From Meconema thalassinum (Eukaryota > Arthropoda > Insecta > Orthoptera > Tettigoniidae), in the NCBI GenBank assembly GCA_946902985.2, contig OX336388.2, positions 1,703,729,978 through 1,703,793,977 of the forward strand: a stretch of 64,000 bases of DNA, in the 5' to 3' direction. Below are positions 20,508 to 31,178 of the stretch, in pieces. The translations under genes and the position numbers were made by a program. The notes beneath the pieces are model-generated. The model was not told the DNA's origin. It saw only the letters and a program-made list of their open reading frames with translations, and did not search any database. Numbering within the stretch: position 1 is the stretch's first letter; each line of letters begins with the position of its first letter.

Positions 20508-22595
20508 TTAGTTCTTTCTTCCCACTCTGGTCCAGTCCTCGCCTCTCTTCTTGACACATTCCTCCACTCCTTTCAGCCATCTATCCCTTGGTCTTCCCCT
20601 TGGTCGTTTCTTCTGCATCTGCATCTCATGTATCCTTTTGGGAATCTTCTTCTCATCCATTCTCTTTAAGTGTCCATACCACCTCAGTCTTGATGTCTTA
20701 ATCCTACCTTGCAAGGGCTCCTCTTTCACAATTTCCCTGACCTTTTCATTCCTCACCCTGTCTCTTCTTGTTACTCCGATCCTACTTCGCAGGAACTTCA
20801 TTTCACCTGCCTGTATTCTGCTTATGTCTCTTTTCTTCATTGTCCAAGTTTCTGAAGCATAGGTCAGTATCGGGATATAGTAGCTTCTGTATAACACTTC
20901 CTTGCTTTTTTGTGGGACATCTTTATTCCACACTAAGCTCCTAATGCTTCTCAGAAATACTTCTGCCTGTCTGCCACGCTCCGTAATCTCTTTGTCATTT
21001 CTCCCATTTTCCTCCACTATACCTCCCAAGTACTTGAGACTTTCCACCTTCTTCAGCTGTCCACCTCCAAGTGTTATCCCACTCATTGGTCTGTCCTTTT
21101 TCCTGGTCGTTAACAGGATCTCACATTTACTGATGTTGAACTTCCATCCGTACTCTCCCACTGTTTCTTCCCAAGCCTTCAGTTGCTCCTGAATTTCCTC
21201 CTCCTTGTTTCCCCAGACCATGAGATCATCTGCAAACACCATTGCTTTCATCTTATCTTCTCCTATCTTTCCTGCTATCCGTGTCATTACCTCGTCCATA
21301 ACCACAATAAAGAGAAGGGGTGACAGCGCACTACCCTGTTTCAGGCCACTCATTTGTCTGAACCAGTCTGTTCTTTCCCCTCCAACTTTCACACAACTCC
21401 CACTTCCACAATACATCTCCTTCACTCTGCCTACAGTCTCTTTTTCCACTCCCATGTTTTCCATTGCTTTCCAAACCTTATCCCTACACACACTATCATA
21501 GGCCTTTTCGATGTCCAGGAAGGCCATCAACAGATCCTCTCTAAATTCGTAGTGGTGTTCCTGGAGCTGTCTCACTGAAAATATGAGATCCACTGTTGAT
21601 CTCCCAGGTCTGAATCCATACTGCTCCTCTCTCAAATTTCTCTCCACTTTGGCTCGTATTCTACTTTCTAATATCTTTTCATATATCTTGGCACAGTGAG
21701 GTATGAGTGTGACTCCCCTGTAATTTCTGCACTCCTTTCTGCTTCCTTTCTTAAATATTGGGACAATTAATCCTTTCTTCCAATCTTCTGGGGTCTTTTT
21801 CTCCTTCCATATCACCCTCATCACACGGTACAGCCACTGTTTCCCAACCTCCCCTGCTGCCTTCACTATTTCAACACTCACTTCATCCACACCTGGTGCC
21901 CTTCCTCCTTTCATCTTGTCTATAGCCATTTCCAGTTCTCTCCAAGTCAGGTCCTTTTCCATTCCTGTGTTGTCTTCTCCATCTTCCAATATGTTGTCTT
22001 CCTCTCTATGACCATTTGGATTCAGCAAATCCTCAAAGTACTCTTTCCACACTGTCTTGAGTGTCTCTTTGTTGTGTACCTCATTTCCGTTTTTGTCCAT
22101 CATTACCACATCCTCTCGCAGACCTCTTCTCTTACTTTTGACCATCCCATAAAGTACTTTCTTATTTCCTCTACTGTCTTCCTCCATCATCTCTGTCCAC
22201 TTTACCATCCATTTCTTCCTCTCCTCTGCGACAATCTTGTTTGCTTCTTTCTTCTTTATCTTATAATCTTCCCTTGTCAGATCAGTTCTTTCCTGGAACC
22301 ACACTCTGAAAGCCTTGTTCTTCCTTCCCACAGCTTCTTTTACTCTCTCATTCCACCATGGTGTCTCTTTACACCGCTTTCTGTTGCTTGTTCTTCCACA
22401 TACTGCCACTGCAGCTTCCACCATTGTGTTTTTGAATTGCTTCCATTCCTCTTCCCCTGTTTTAGGATTGTCTGTTGGCATCCTTTCCCTTATTATCTTC
22501 TGGAATTCTTCCTTGACTTCCTTTTCCTTGAGTTTCCATACTTTGATTCTCCTAGGTCTGAATCCATACTGCTCCTCTCTCAAATTTCTCTCCAC
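20508..22595 (-). CDS. LINE reverse transcriptase, open frame of 695 codons
   Basis: This is a complete open frame without stops. Residues about 15-200 are a basic helical linker. The RT domain runs from about 215 to 470, with GRAPGVDEVS (about 232), GFRPGRSTVD (about 327), catalytic motif A LDIEKAYD (about 360) and motif C FADD (454-457). A C-terminal region has SETWTMKKRD, LRWYGHLKRMDE and a GRPRDRWL-type end. In a full element the enzyme primes cDNA from nicked DNA; here the N-terminal endonuclease is missing, so it cannot be autonomous. The first 14 residues duplicate residues 318-331, because the annotated start lies in the duplicated 5' segment. The real translation start is therefore unknown. 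Confidence 0.85.
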   Translation of the reverse strand: MERNLREEQYGFRPRRIKVWKLKEKEVKEEFQKIIRERMPTDNPKTGEEEWKQFKNTMVEAAVAVCGRTSNRKRCKETPWWNERVKEAVGRKNKAFRVWFQERTDLTREDYKIKKKEANKIVAEERKKWMVKWTEMMEEDSRGNKKVLYGMVKSKRRGLREDVVMMDKNGNEVHNKETLKTVWKEYFEDLLNPNGHREEDNILEDGEDNTGMEKDLTWRELEMAIDKMKGGRAPGVDEVSVEIVKAAGEVGKQWLYRVMRVIWKEKKTPEDWKKGLIVPIFKKGSRKECRNYRGVTLIPHCAKIYEKILESRIRAKVERNLREEQYGFRPGRSTVDLIFSVRQLQEHHYEFREDLLMAFLDIEKAYDSVCRDKVWKAMENMGVEKETVGRVKEMYCGSGSCVKVGGERTDWFRQMSGLKQGSALSPLLFIVVMDEVMTRIAGKIGEDKMKAMVFADDLMVWGNKEEEIQEQLKAWEETVGEYGWKFNISKCEILLTTRKKDRPMSGITLGGGQLKKVESLKYLGGIVEENGRNDKEITERGRQAEVFLRSIRSLVWNKDVPQKSKEVLYRSYYIPILTYASETWTMKKRDISRIQAGEMKFLRSRIGVTRRDRVRNEKVREIVKEEPLQGRIKTSRLRWYGHLKRMDEKKIPKRIHEMQMQKKRPRGRPRDRWLKGVEECVKKRGEDWTRVGRKN

Positions 22596-22670
22596 TTTGG
22601 CTCGTATTCTACTTTCTAATATCTTTTCATATATCTTGGCACAGTGAGGTATGAGTGTGACTCCCCTGTA
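22554..22670. repeat. 117-bp direct duplication of the LINE's own interior
   Basis: Appears identical to 21606-21722 and in the same orientation. It joins the LINE linker at a short cctaggtc/cccaggtc microhomology. It forms the 5' terminus of the insertion. Confidence 0.9.
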
Positions 22671-22789
22671 GTATTGTTTATTATTTCCTTCTTAAATTAG
22701 TAACTGCCCAATGGGATGTTAACTTCTACTAGCACATGCTTTATTTTAAAATCATATCTAGAAATAATTATAAATCAATAGATGAAATG

Positions 22790-22985
22790 ACTGGCTGAGT
22801 GGCTCGCTAGCTGTTCCCAAGGTTGCAGGATTGAATCCTTGCACAGCCAGATGGCATTTTAGGGTGCGTAGATGCAAGGGCGCCATGTCAGTGGATTTAC
22901 TGGCAAGTTAAAGATCACCTTCAGGGCAAAATTCTGGCACCCCGGTGTCTCTAAAAGCTGCAGTTGTTAAAAGGAACGTAAAACC
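22790..22985 (+). mobile_element. SINE family E
   Basis: The tRNA-like head has box-A-like tggctgagtggctcgctagc and box-B-like aggattgaatccttg. The body contains caagttaaagatcacctt, and the 3' end reads aaccaataacattatcat. Only one copy is seen in this window. Confidence 0.7.
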
Positions 22986-23111
22986 AATAACATTATCATA
23001 ATAGACGAAATGATGGACAGGATATTTTTAAAAATGTTGTTGCCTAATTTGATAGCAGGGCAAAACCAGATGGAAAGAGAGATATATTGAACAATTACTG
23101 CAGGAGATTTT

Positions 23112-23275
23112 CTGTTCAGTTCCCTTTCATATTGCCAGCATGTGGAGTGAAGGGGTATTCTGCCCAATGAGTACAAGAATTTTCTGGGCACAAGTTTTGG
23201 GTTTTGACAAGTCTCAAATGTGGGATCACACAAGAACCTTCATAATGGTGTCGAGGATTATATGTATATATTACG
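23112..23275. repeat. dispersed repeat R2, copy 2
   Basis: The shorter partner of 17936-18130, in the same orientation. It lacks an internal block of about 20-30 bp near the middle. Confidence 0.65.
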
Positions 23276-23699
23276 GGAAGCCACTCATTATGTAAATAGG
23301 CAATTATAGGTGCTATAAAATCAGTATATTTTACTCCAGTAAGCATGAAACATATTTATATATGCAAAGCATATGATTCTAAACAAAGGAACAAAAAAGG
23401 CAAATAGGCAAATGCCGAGCTCTAGTTATCGGGTATTGAGGTTGTAGGCAACAATACAAGGTTCTTGTAATCGAAGAGAAACTGAAACGGTGAACAGCCG
23501 ACAGGAAGCTGAAGGGTGTGTCACAATGAAAATAATCCTATGCCAATACTGTTGTAAACAGGTAAGTTAATATTTAAATATGTGTTTGAATATTTTACCA
23601 AGAGGATAAAATCTTGCTCTTTAGTTCATAAATATTGTACTTTATTTCTGGCAACCTACATTGGATAGGATGTTTTGAGGGGGTATTATATTAGAATAA

Positions 23700-24021
23700 T
23701 AATATCGTATGGCCTCGGGTGACGGGTGCAAGCTTTGTTATTTGACGCCCAGAGGGCAGCTTGCATGTCGGATTTTATAATTCCTTGGAGCCCTTTTTAG
23801 TACAGAAAGGAGGAACTTTTTGTTGGCGGAAAATCCCGAGATTAATTTTGCCATTATGAACATGGCCTACTGAATTCAAATGGGTTCTTTAACATGCCAA
23901 CAACATATGACATGCGTGCCGAGAGTTTTGTCGCCTTTCAAAAATCACTTGCCATGGCCAGGACCGAATCTGCAAGATTGGGGTTGGTAGTCCGACACGA
24001 TAACCACTCACCGTGGTAAGC
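23700..24021 (-). mobile_element. SINE family F
   Basis: The minus-strand head near 24021 has box-A-like ggtgagtggttatcgtg and box-B-like agattcggtcctgg. The body runs left to a 3' end reading gaggccatacgat followed by ATT repeats (23690-23715). The tail block gccatacgat is shared with SINE B although head and body differ. Confidence 0.65.
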
Positions 24022-24464
24022 ATATTAGAATGAAGTTATCCAGGTTTCAAGGAAATTTCATGTAAGCTGCAGTTTGTTTTTCAAATATCCATATGGGCTA
24101 TTGATATTTTTGTTAATGGGATAACAAGCATTGTATTCTATTTGCATTTGCTCCATGTAAATTAAGTAAGGTTTGTATTTTACATACCATCTTATTATAT
24201 AATATGCTAAGGTGTATGTTTCACAAAACTCAAGCTCCTAAACCAGAGGGAGCTAGAAGGTGTGGTTTGTACCAAAATCTTTCAAATCGTCTCAATAGTA
24301 CAGGTAAAATCTTGCATTTCTTGTAAAGTCAACGGAAATATATTTATTTGTTTATAAAGTGCTTTTAAACAAATAAGCCCCTGGCAGAACTGTGTCGGGT
24401 ACAGCCCGCATAGCACTAGAACCGGGCGGGTAGTCTGTACACATGGGGCGCACACAACCCATTA

Positions 24465-24669
24465 GAGCAATATTCTCCATTTTAGGTCCGTATTGAATAT
24501 ATTCACTAATTAAACTATTAATAATCTCCGTCTTTTCAATACAATGTTGATAGTCTATTTATACAACTGGGTACATGCTGTCTGTACGAAACATGTACCC
24601 AGTTGTATAAATAGACTATCAACAACATTGTATTGAAAAGACGGAGATTATTAATAGTTTTATTAGTGT
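24465..24669. mobile_element. foldback insertion with a 13-bp target duplication
   Basis: Direct repeats acacaacccatta (24452-24464 and 24670-24682) bound a 205-bp insert. Within it, 24503-24577 and 24592-24668 are inverted copies of about 75 bp. They differ only by a 3-nt insertion and about one substitution, around a 14-nt loop. A long target duplication with an inverted interior fits retroposition with twin priming, but a foldback DNA element is not excluded. Confidence 0.85.
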
Positions 24670-24683
24670 ACACAACCCATTAT

Positions 24684-25455
24684 GCGAGAGTTCTCGCACG
24701 CGTCTGCTAGTTAACATAATAGTGGAATTTAATATAATATGGAAATGCCTATTTGGTATTTTTATGTCACTCAAAAATGTCATTTAAATGTTAAATGAAT
24801 ACAATTGTTGTGCCTGCTTCAATGCTTATCATTACATATAGTGCCTATTTGCCTGCCTATTTTATGTTTATTAGCGCCTACAGTGCCGAGCTCTATGGAT
24901 AACAAATAACTACAGTCGAGCCCAGATGTTTAGGTACTACAGTTATTTTTAAAAATAAATAATTAGATCTTGCATTAATGTTGTTGATCATGATGATATC
25001 AAGTTTAATGGACTTGTCAATTAGTTACATAAAACTTAAGTTATTGTTTGCATATTAAAAAAAATACTGTACTAAAAGGTTTTTAACATATGGAGGCTTT
25101 TGTTATTTTAATTGTGTCTATTATATATAGTTCTATATTGCCTTACAGATTTTCCCATTCCTTTTTAAGGAAAAGCCTCATGTTGCGAACCTGCCTAGTC
25201 AGTACAACAATGGATTTAATTATTAATTGTATAATCAGAGGAGTTTATAAGGGATAAAATGAAGTTGAAAGAAGCTGGATAAGGAATTTATTTATTAATT
25301 TTTCATTTTTCATTATTGTATTGACGGATCCTATTACTTCTACTTAAAGTATCAAAGAAAATGTTCAAATAGATCAATCTCTACTTTATGTGCAATTTTA
25401 ACTAGGTCGAAAACTTGTCATGTCTATATTTGAATATCAGTGTCATTAGCCATTA
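24684..25455. other. gene-free AT-rich stretch
   Basis: Nothing recognisable; low-complexity AT-rich sequence. Confidence 0.4.
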
Positions 25456-25457
25456 TA

Positions 25458-26275
25458 CACTGGCTGACAAAAAGAAATTCATGCGCTGAGATGGAATTGT
25501 GGGAATTGCATGAAACCGGCTATGGACGATTGTAACATTGATATATGTAAACTATTACAGTATCAAAGCAAACTAGCACTTTTATCGCCGATCGCGTATT
25601 GGCATCCTGAGGCATATCTGTCCATATTTGCTGCAACTGGTTCTTGAGATTTTGTGCACTCAGCTCTTGCAGTTGTTCCCCAGGTGGTCCCAAACGAGTT
25701 CAATTGGTCATAGATCTGAGGATCAGGTGGACCATGACAGCCAACGTTCCGGAGGCGGTTGAGCGTTAACCTGCTGGAATAGACCGCCTGGTTACCCTGT
25801 GATGAGTGGCATGACAATGTGCCATTATTGACCCTTGTGGCACTACCCAGAGTGACCAACAGTGGAGGCAGTGTGATGCACCACAAAAAACGTTGGATTG
25901 AGGCATGTGCCACAAGGTCTCCAGACATGAACACAGCTATTGTCAGAGCTCAAAGAGAATCTGAATTTGTCCAGTCTGTAGCAGTGCAGGTTTCTCCGTA
26001 CCGACACCACTGCAAACAGGGCCAATGATGGCCTGGTGTCAATGGCACGGTACATAATGGGCATGATGTGACAATTTCCCTTCAGCCAAGTTCTTGGAAA
26101 TGGTGCAAGTGAACACAAGCTGTATTGATGATGCCACCCTCCTCTGTACGGCGGGCACCAAAACATTTGAATGTGCACACCAACAATCATAATGGTCCAT
26201 CGAGGGTGTCCTGGGCCGTGAGTGATTCGCCGATATGATCATCCAGCCTCGTTCAGTCCAGCTCGGTTAAATGAG
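25458..26275 (-). pseudogene. second Tc1-like transposase relic
   Basis: Minus-strand frames with shifts give, in order, a stretch with VWRPCGTCLNPTFFVVHHTA (about 25860-25920) and then GLFQQVNAQPP-like sequence. Next comes PIELVWDHLG-like sequence near 25690, and a C-terminal helical stretch IWTDMPQDANTRSAIKV. These correspond to the ordered blocks W-R-x-x-G, FQQDNARPH and NPIExxWDxLG of Tc1-type transposases. Stops are numerous. The left edge cactggctgacaaaaa after TTATA at 25458 may be the TIR; its partner was not found. Confidence 0.65.
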
Positions 26276-26550
26276 TAATTGCATTGCGGAAGCATGATAA
26301 GTAGAATGGTTGACGAGATTTATGTAACCGGGAATAACAGTCCCAATACTGGAGTAGCCTGTGTTAACACTTTTATAAGTTCGGATGAGGGCACGTGCTC
26401 AGCCTCTGGTGGAGACACAGTTCTATTAATCACATTTTGCACTAATCATTGAACTATTGGCCTAAGGTGCAACTATTTGTAGAAGTGTGCACAAACCAAC
26501 ATTTCCTTCTTGGTCCATGCATTTTGTTGTTGTTGTTGACTTGTGTATTA

Positions 26551-26700
26551 CAGCAAGGTCCTCTATAGAACAGAACCTTGCAGGTGCGGTGTAATGGCTG
26601 GGGCACTGTGTATTGCAGCGCGTCGAGCGAGGCACTAGCGCTAACAGCTGCGTCACACGGCCCCTGCGAGGTTCCGTTCTATAGAGAAGGACCTCACTGT
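26551..26700. mobile_element. small MITE with inverted ends
   Basis: The left arm (26551-26584) and right arm (26663-26699) are inverted copies with a few differences, both containing tctatagaac. The interior is short and GC-rich with no coding. This is the structure of a roughly 150-bp MITE. The left flank ends tta and the right begins ttg, so the target duplication is uncertain. Confidence 0.7.
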
Positions 26701-27007
26701 TGAACCTGGATGATTAACTGTTCCTTATTTTGCATTTCAGCTGCATAGTTTTTACTACTATCATAAGCAAAATTGAAGGAACATACCAAAAAAAATGAAT
26801 TTCACAATTTTGAATCTGACATGTTTTATTTTAATGTATAGTATACACATATCCAGAGACCGTGTGATAAATTTGAATTATTCTCAATTTCAAATTGAAA
26901 ATTATCTAATTCATCAATCTTGGCTATGCAGAAGTGATAGAAGCCATTTTTCAGTGTTGCCTAATTCTATTAATGAAAGCTTTCCAGTTGGTCAACACAA
27001 CCTCAGA

Positions 27008-27064
27008 ATTACTCATAGCTGGTGCTACAACACAGGAATGTGGAGGCCCTTACAAGGGGGAAAG
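27008..27064. repeat. dispersed repeat R1, copy 2
   Basis: Partner of 627-683, sharing aacacaggaatgtg and cccttacaaggggga. Confidence 0.6.
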
Positions 27065-27080
27065 TACAGTCACTTTCCTT

Positions 27081-27187
27081 CATTCATGTGGATCTGTAAA
27101 TGCTGGGTAACCCTCGTCATCAGGAGGTCCGATAGCTTATCTTGTAAGAAGGAACTGCCAACATTGTACATATCATTTTCCTTTTTT
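27081..27187. repeat. direct repeat R3, copy 1
   Basis: Nearly identical to 27468-27574, about 385 bp downstream; both contain gtcatcaggaggtcc and gaaggaactgccaacattgt. It may be the end of a longer dispersed element cut in two. Confidence 0.75.
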
Positions 27188-27467
27188 AGTATATGGAAAG
27201 CTTTCTTTAATAGCCATATGAAATGATAATAAATGTTATTGTACCATACCTAAAACTGATGAAAGATACAAAATAAGTGTCTGGATTTGCAAACCGGGTT
27301 CTACAGTTTCGCAGATGAACACAATGGCACCAAGTTATTAGTGCGCAGCAATCAGAGCTCTTTTTATCTGTCTACTTCAATTTCCCACAGTTTAAATCAA
27401 TTAAAATGTGTTTCAAATGGGTACTTGCAGAATATAAAAAGCACCAGTTGAGGGCTTTCCATCATTC

Positions 27468-27574
27468 ACGAGGATCTGTAAATGCTGGATAACCCTCGTC
27501 ATCAGGAGGTCCAACAGCTTATCTTGTAAGAAGGAACTGCCAACATTGTACATATCATTTTCCCATTTTAGAGA
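27468..27574. repeat. direct repeat R3, copy 2
   Basis: Partner of 27081-27187 in the same orientation, with a handful of substitutions. Confidence 0.75.
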
Positions 27575-27860
27575 GAGCTTTATATTTTTATATATGATCA
27601 ATAAAATAAAATTATTCCAGATTTTAAGAGTATTCTTTTAGTGTAAGACTGGCTTATGTATGTTGTGACCCAAGGATAATCTATAACAGTCATGGTGACA
27701 GCTAAATAAGCTGTTAGAGGATTTTTTTATTATTTCAAGACATGGTATTTTTATATATATGTTATGGGAAAACATCTGTTGTGAGAAAGAGAGATTTATG
27801 TATACTTGTGCTGATTGGAATTTTGGTGAAGTGGTGTATTCTTGTGATATAGTTTCATAC

Positions 27861-28245
27861 TTTTTGTGGAGGATATTAAATGAATTCATCATTTATACAT
27901 GAGTATTATTTTCCATATTTATTACACACATCCTTTTATCTTTACCCATATATCTTCATATCTTGGCTTAACCTGCTATTAGTATTCAACTTTTATTTAC
28001 AGTGTCAGATATTTCACCTATGTTTCGAAGAGTATTTTCAGTTATTTGGTCAGTTGGAGACAGAAGTTAGGCTCAGTAAACTTGCTGAGAGCAACTGGTT
28101 TCAAGTTCTTGGAGGAAAAGGACCTTGCAGAATTCTCATGTTTGATGTCACAATGACCAATTACTATTTAACTTTTTTTGGAGGATATTAAATGAATTCA
28201 CCTTCTATACACAAGTATTATTTTCCAATTTTTTGCACACACACT
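27861..28245. repeat. tandem-like direct repeat, unit about 312 bp
   Basis: The block ggaggatattaaatgaattc followed by gtattattttcca occurs at 27867 and again at 28180. The intervening stretch is open on the plus strand for about 100 codons but has no recognisable protein motif, so I do not call it a gene. Confidence 0.6.
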
Positions 28246-28529
28246 GCATACCATTCCAGTACTTGACATAACGAAGTCCTCATGGTAACAGTATAAAATT
28301 CTCCCTAGGAGTAACTAGGAATATATACAATCTATTTACAAAGTATCGCAATATAATAAAATGAAAATTTGATCACCAGTACTTGAGCAGTAAAAATATT
28401 TCCTCATAGGATTTCTCGATTTTATTAGAAGAGTACAGTTTTAAGCCTATTCCTATCTTGTGAAAGAAAGTATTGCAAAATCAACTTTACAAGGAATTGG
28501 AAATATAATAAGTGGTCCATAGCAAAGCC

Positions 28530-28975
28530 CCGTCAGCTCGAGTCCAACGACACCTCATTTGTTAAAATCCGACCATGGGTTCGCGAGATATTAATTATTT
28601 AACATGGACTCCGCCCTAGCAACGCTGGGTGCTTTTAAACCCTCACTGCTCCCCTGCTGTCATCGGGTTTTTAATATCTCGCTAACCAATACCGGATTTG
28701 GACATATGAGGTGTCAAATTACTTGCCATGATCTCCTCCCTTTCCCTATAGCCCCTAATAACCAAAGAACCCGCAACTAAATGGTCATCGGCTTTTTTAA
28801 TATCTCGCTAACCAATGATTGGATTTGGACATATGAGGAGTCAAATTACTTGGGGTGGTGCCCGCTCTCTTCATGTAGCCCCCCTAATTTAACCAAAGAA
28901 TCCAAAACTAAAAGGTCATCGGCTTTTAATATCTTGCTAACCAATGATCGGATTTGGACATGTCGGGATGTTTTC
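28530..28975. repeat. tandem repeat of about 125-131 bp with one inverted unit
   Basis: Units start at 28660, 28785 and 28916 with tcatcgg, followed by taatatctcgctaacc and ggatttggacat. The third is cut short by the gypsy LTR at 28961. A further, inverted unit lies at about 28530-28595. It served as the target for the gypsy insertion. Confidence 0.8.
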
Positions 28976-29123
28976 TTATTTTATTTTTATTCACGACAAC
29001 TATTTAATTTAAACACTTTCACTATTACGTACCTTTTATTGGAATACCAGATGAATGATATAACCACAATAACAACCGACTCTCATCTGCCAACTTACTA
29101 ATATTATAAATGTCCCTACATCA
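28961..29123 (-). repeat. 3' LTR of the 29-38.7 kb gypsy element
   Basis: A 163-bp LTR beginning TGATGTAGGGACA and ending CCCGACA on the minus strand. It is preceded by a polypurine tract, gaggggggag, at 29124-29133. Its last 45 bp match 38615-38659. Confidence 0.85.
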
Positions 29124-29194
29124 CTCCCCCCTCAATAACGTCATTTTTTCTTTTTTACTGTACCTACGTATTTATACAAAATATTCTTAGGGTA

Positions 29195-30345
29195 TTACTC
29201 AATAATGTTTGCAAATTTTGCTGGAAATCTCACAACACGTCCTGATTGTGTGGTTTTGCGAGGCACTTGGGGACAATTCGTATTATTCTTAACTGGCAGC
29301 TGATCTGATATTAGTGGGTCTTCATGTGTACTGCTATCAGCAATGAAGTAAGCTGGTTTGAGTCGATCGATATAAACGTTGATCAGTTTGTCCTTAATCC
29401 TCAAATTGAAAAATTTTGGTGAACGTTGAACTACTTCATAAGGTCCTTCATATGGTTGTGTGAGTCCACTCTTTACCCTATCGATTCTGACAAACACATA
29501 ATTTGAACTTTTGAGATCCTTGTGAACGAAAGTATTTTCTTTGGCCTTGTGGGAGCAAAGTGCTGGCTTCAAGCAATTCATTCGTTTCTTCAGACGAATG
29601 TTGGAAGGTCAGTGTCCACTGTGGTATGAGGTTCCTCAAAAAAATCTCCAGGCAACTTTAACGTAGTGCCATAGACCATCTCCGCCTCTATAGAATTGCT
29701 TTCATTCTTGAAGGTGCAACGAAGACCAAGTAGAATCATTGGCAGTACATCATTCCACTTAGCTGTACCATGGGTTCGAATAGCGTACGGTGAAACCTTT
29801 CGATTTTCCCATTTGCCTAAGGGTGGTATGCAGTCTTTTTTTTTGTCAGTTTACAACCGCAAATCTTTGTCAAAGCTCGGAACATACATGACTGGAATTG
29901 TCTTCCCTGATCGGTTACTATCTGTTGCGGCGTTCCGAATCTGGTAATCCAGGAATTGAAAAATGCTGTTGCTACGGTTTCGGCTTCAATATTCCGGAGG
30001 GGCACAACTTCCGTCCAACTGGTGAACCCATCTATACAAGTCAAACAGTAAGTGAATCCATCAGAAGGCGGGAGAGGACCAATAAGATCAATATGTACCA
30101 TCTGGAAACGTTCATCAACAACGGGGAATTTTCCAATAGGTGATTTAGTATGCCTAGAAATTGTATTCTTCTGGCCCTAGTCCATTGTTGCACATCCTTT
30201 TTTAAGTTTGGCCAGTCAAACTTTGAAAATATGAGCTTCACTGAAGACCTTACACCTGGATGAGCCATGTTGTGATAATGCTTAAATACTGGAGTTGTAA
30301 ATTGTTTTGGTACATATGGACGAATATTTTCAGTTGACACGTCAC
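29195..30345 (-). pseudogene. gypsy integrase, broken
   Basis: The minus-strand frames begin with a zinc-binding region (HYHNMAHPGVRSS at about 30270), with the second Cys pair damaged by a shift. The core follows: first Asp in HIDLIGPLPPSDG (about 30085) and second Asp in IVTDQGRQFQS (about 29900). A shifted stretch has the third acidic block, and then a C-terminal region (29581-29195) carries a KVKSGLTQPYEGPYEVVQR-like SH3-type fold. The enzyme would insert the cDNA into the chromosome. At least three frame breaks, near 29590, 29815 and 30150, inactivate it. Confidence 0.8.
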
Positions 30346-30354
30346 ACCAGAGTT

Positions 30355-31178
30355 TTAATCCACCAGGGGTAGTAAACTGCTTGACTTGAGGTCTGGAAGT
30401 TCTTCATCTGATTCTTGTGAAACAGCCATCCCATCGTAGTCTATTGTCGTTAATTCTTCCCGTCTGGATAGATGATCAGCTACCACTTTTTTCCTTTCCA
30501 GATACATGATGCAGATCAGTTGTAAATTGAGAAATATACTGGAGATAGCGGAGTTGCAATGGAGAAGCTCTTTCATTTTTTGTTTGAATGCAAAGTTTAA
30601 TGGGCATGGTCCGTGTAGACAGTATATATTCTTCCTTCAAGTAGGTATTTGAAATATTTTATCGCTAGATAGATACTGAGAAGCTCCCGGTCATAGGTTG
30701 AGTAGTTCCTCTGAGCAAGGGAAAACTTCCTTGAAACGAACCCAATAGGCTTTCACGTTCCATCTGTAATATATGTACTATTTGTATATTTATATGTTTA
30801 AGTTGGTACTTGTGTGTGAATAAATGCTATGGGCCCGTGACGCAATCCCCCCTTCCCCTTACCCTGGCTGTACGGGTGTTCAGCCGACTTTTCGAGAAGC
30901 CACTTGACTGTGTGTCTTGGCTGTGGACTTCACTTCTTCAACAGTTCCCGCCTGGTCTAGCGTACGGGCTGTAGTATTCAGAATAATATGGTCTACTTAT
31001 TTATTCCCCTTGTGGAAAAGACGTCTCGGACGTCACACCATCCCTTTTCTGTTGTAGGGCTGCCCCTGCAGCGAAGTCTGATGCGTCTACAAATAATGAA
31101 AGTTCATGCTCCACACTTGGAAAAGTTAGCAGTGCAGCTTCTTTACATTTCTCAAAATTTGCTGCTGCCTCTGGAGTG
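30355..31178 (-). pseudogene. gypsy RNase H region, split by a solo LTR and cut by copia
   Basis: The part right of the solo LTR reads FEKCKEAALLTFPSVEHELS and LFVDASDFAAGAALQQKRDG, the RT/RNase H connection with its first catalytic Asp. The left part (30759-30600) continues PIGFVSRKFSLAQRNYSTYD and a TDH block. The end (30600-30355) has VVADHLSRREELTT, the usual end of gypsy RNase H. The solo LTR falls exactly between the first two parts. Confidence 0.8.
30765..31037 (-). mobile_element. solo LTR with a 5-bp target duplication
   Basis: A 273-bp segment begins TGTGACGTCC and ends ATATTACA on the minus strand (TG...CA). It is flanked by direct repeats ccatc (30760-30764 and 31038-31042). Removing it with one repeat copy restores the RNase H reading frame. 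It is not homologous to the gypsy or copia LTRs here. It must come from another LTR element that was lost by LTR-LTR recombination. Confidence 0.85.

Larger units (their letters stand above)
20431..22670 (-). mobile_element. 5'-truncated LINE with a rearranged 5' end
   Basis: The minus-strand element has its 3' end at a (TGA)n tail (20433-20453 on the plus strand as TCA repeats). It contains one long RT frame and ends at 22670, where the last 117 bp repeat an internal segment. The endonuclease domain is absent. The microsatellite tail, rather than poly-A, fits RTE-type or similar LINEs. No target duplication was found at the two ends. Confidence 0.85.

Noticed and set aside
22008..22619. 203-codon plus-strand open frame with hydrophobic runs
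   Set aside because: Antisense shadow of the LINE RT frame; the apparent membrane segments are artefacts of A-rich sense codons.
26795..27226. 143-codon plus-strand frame
   Set aside because: It runs through dispersed repeats R1 and R3 and has no motif or biased composition.
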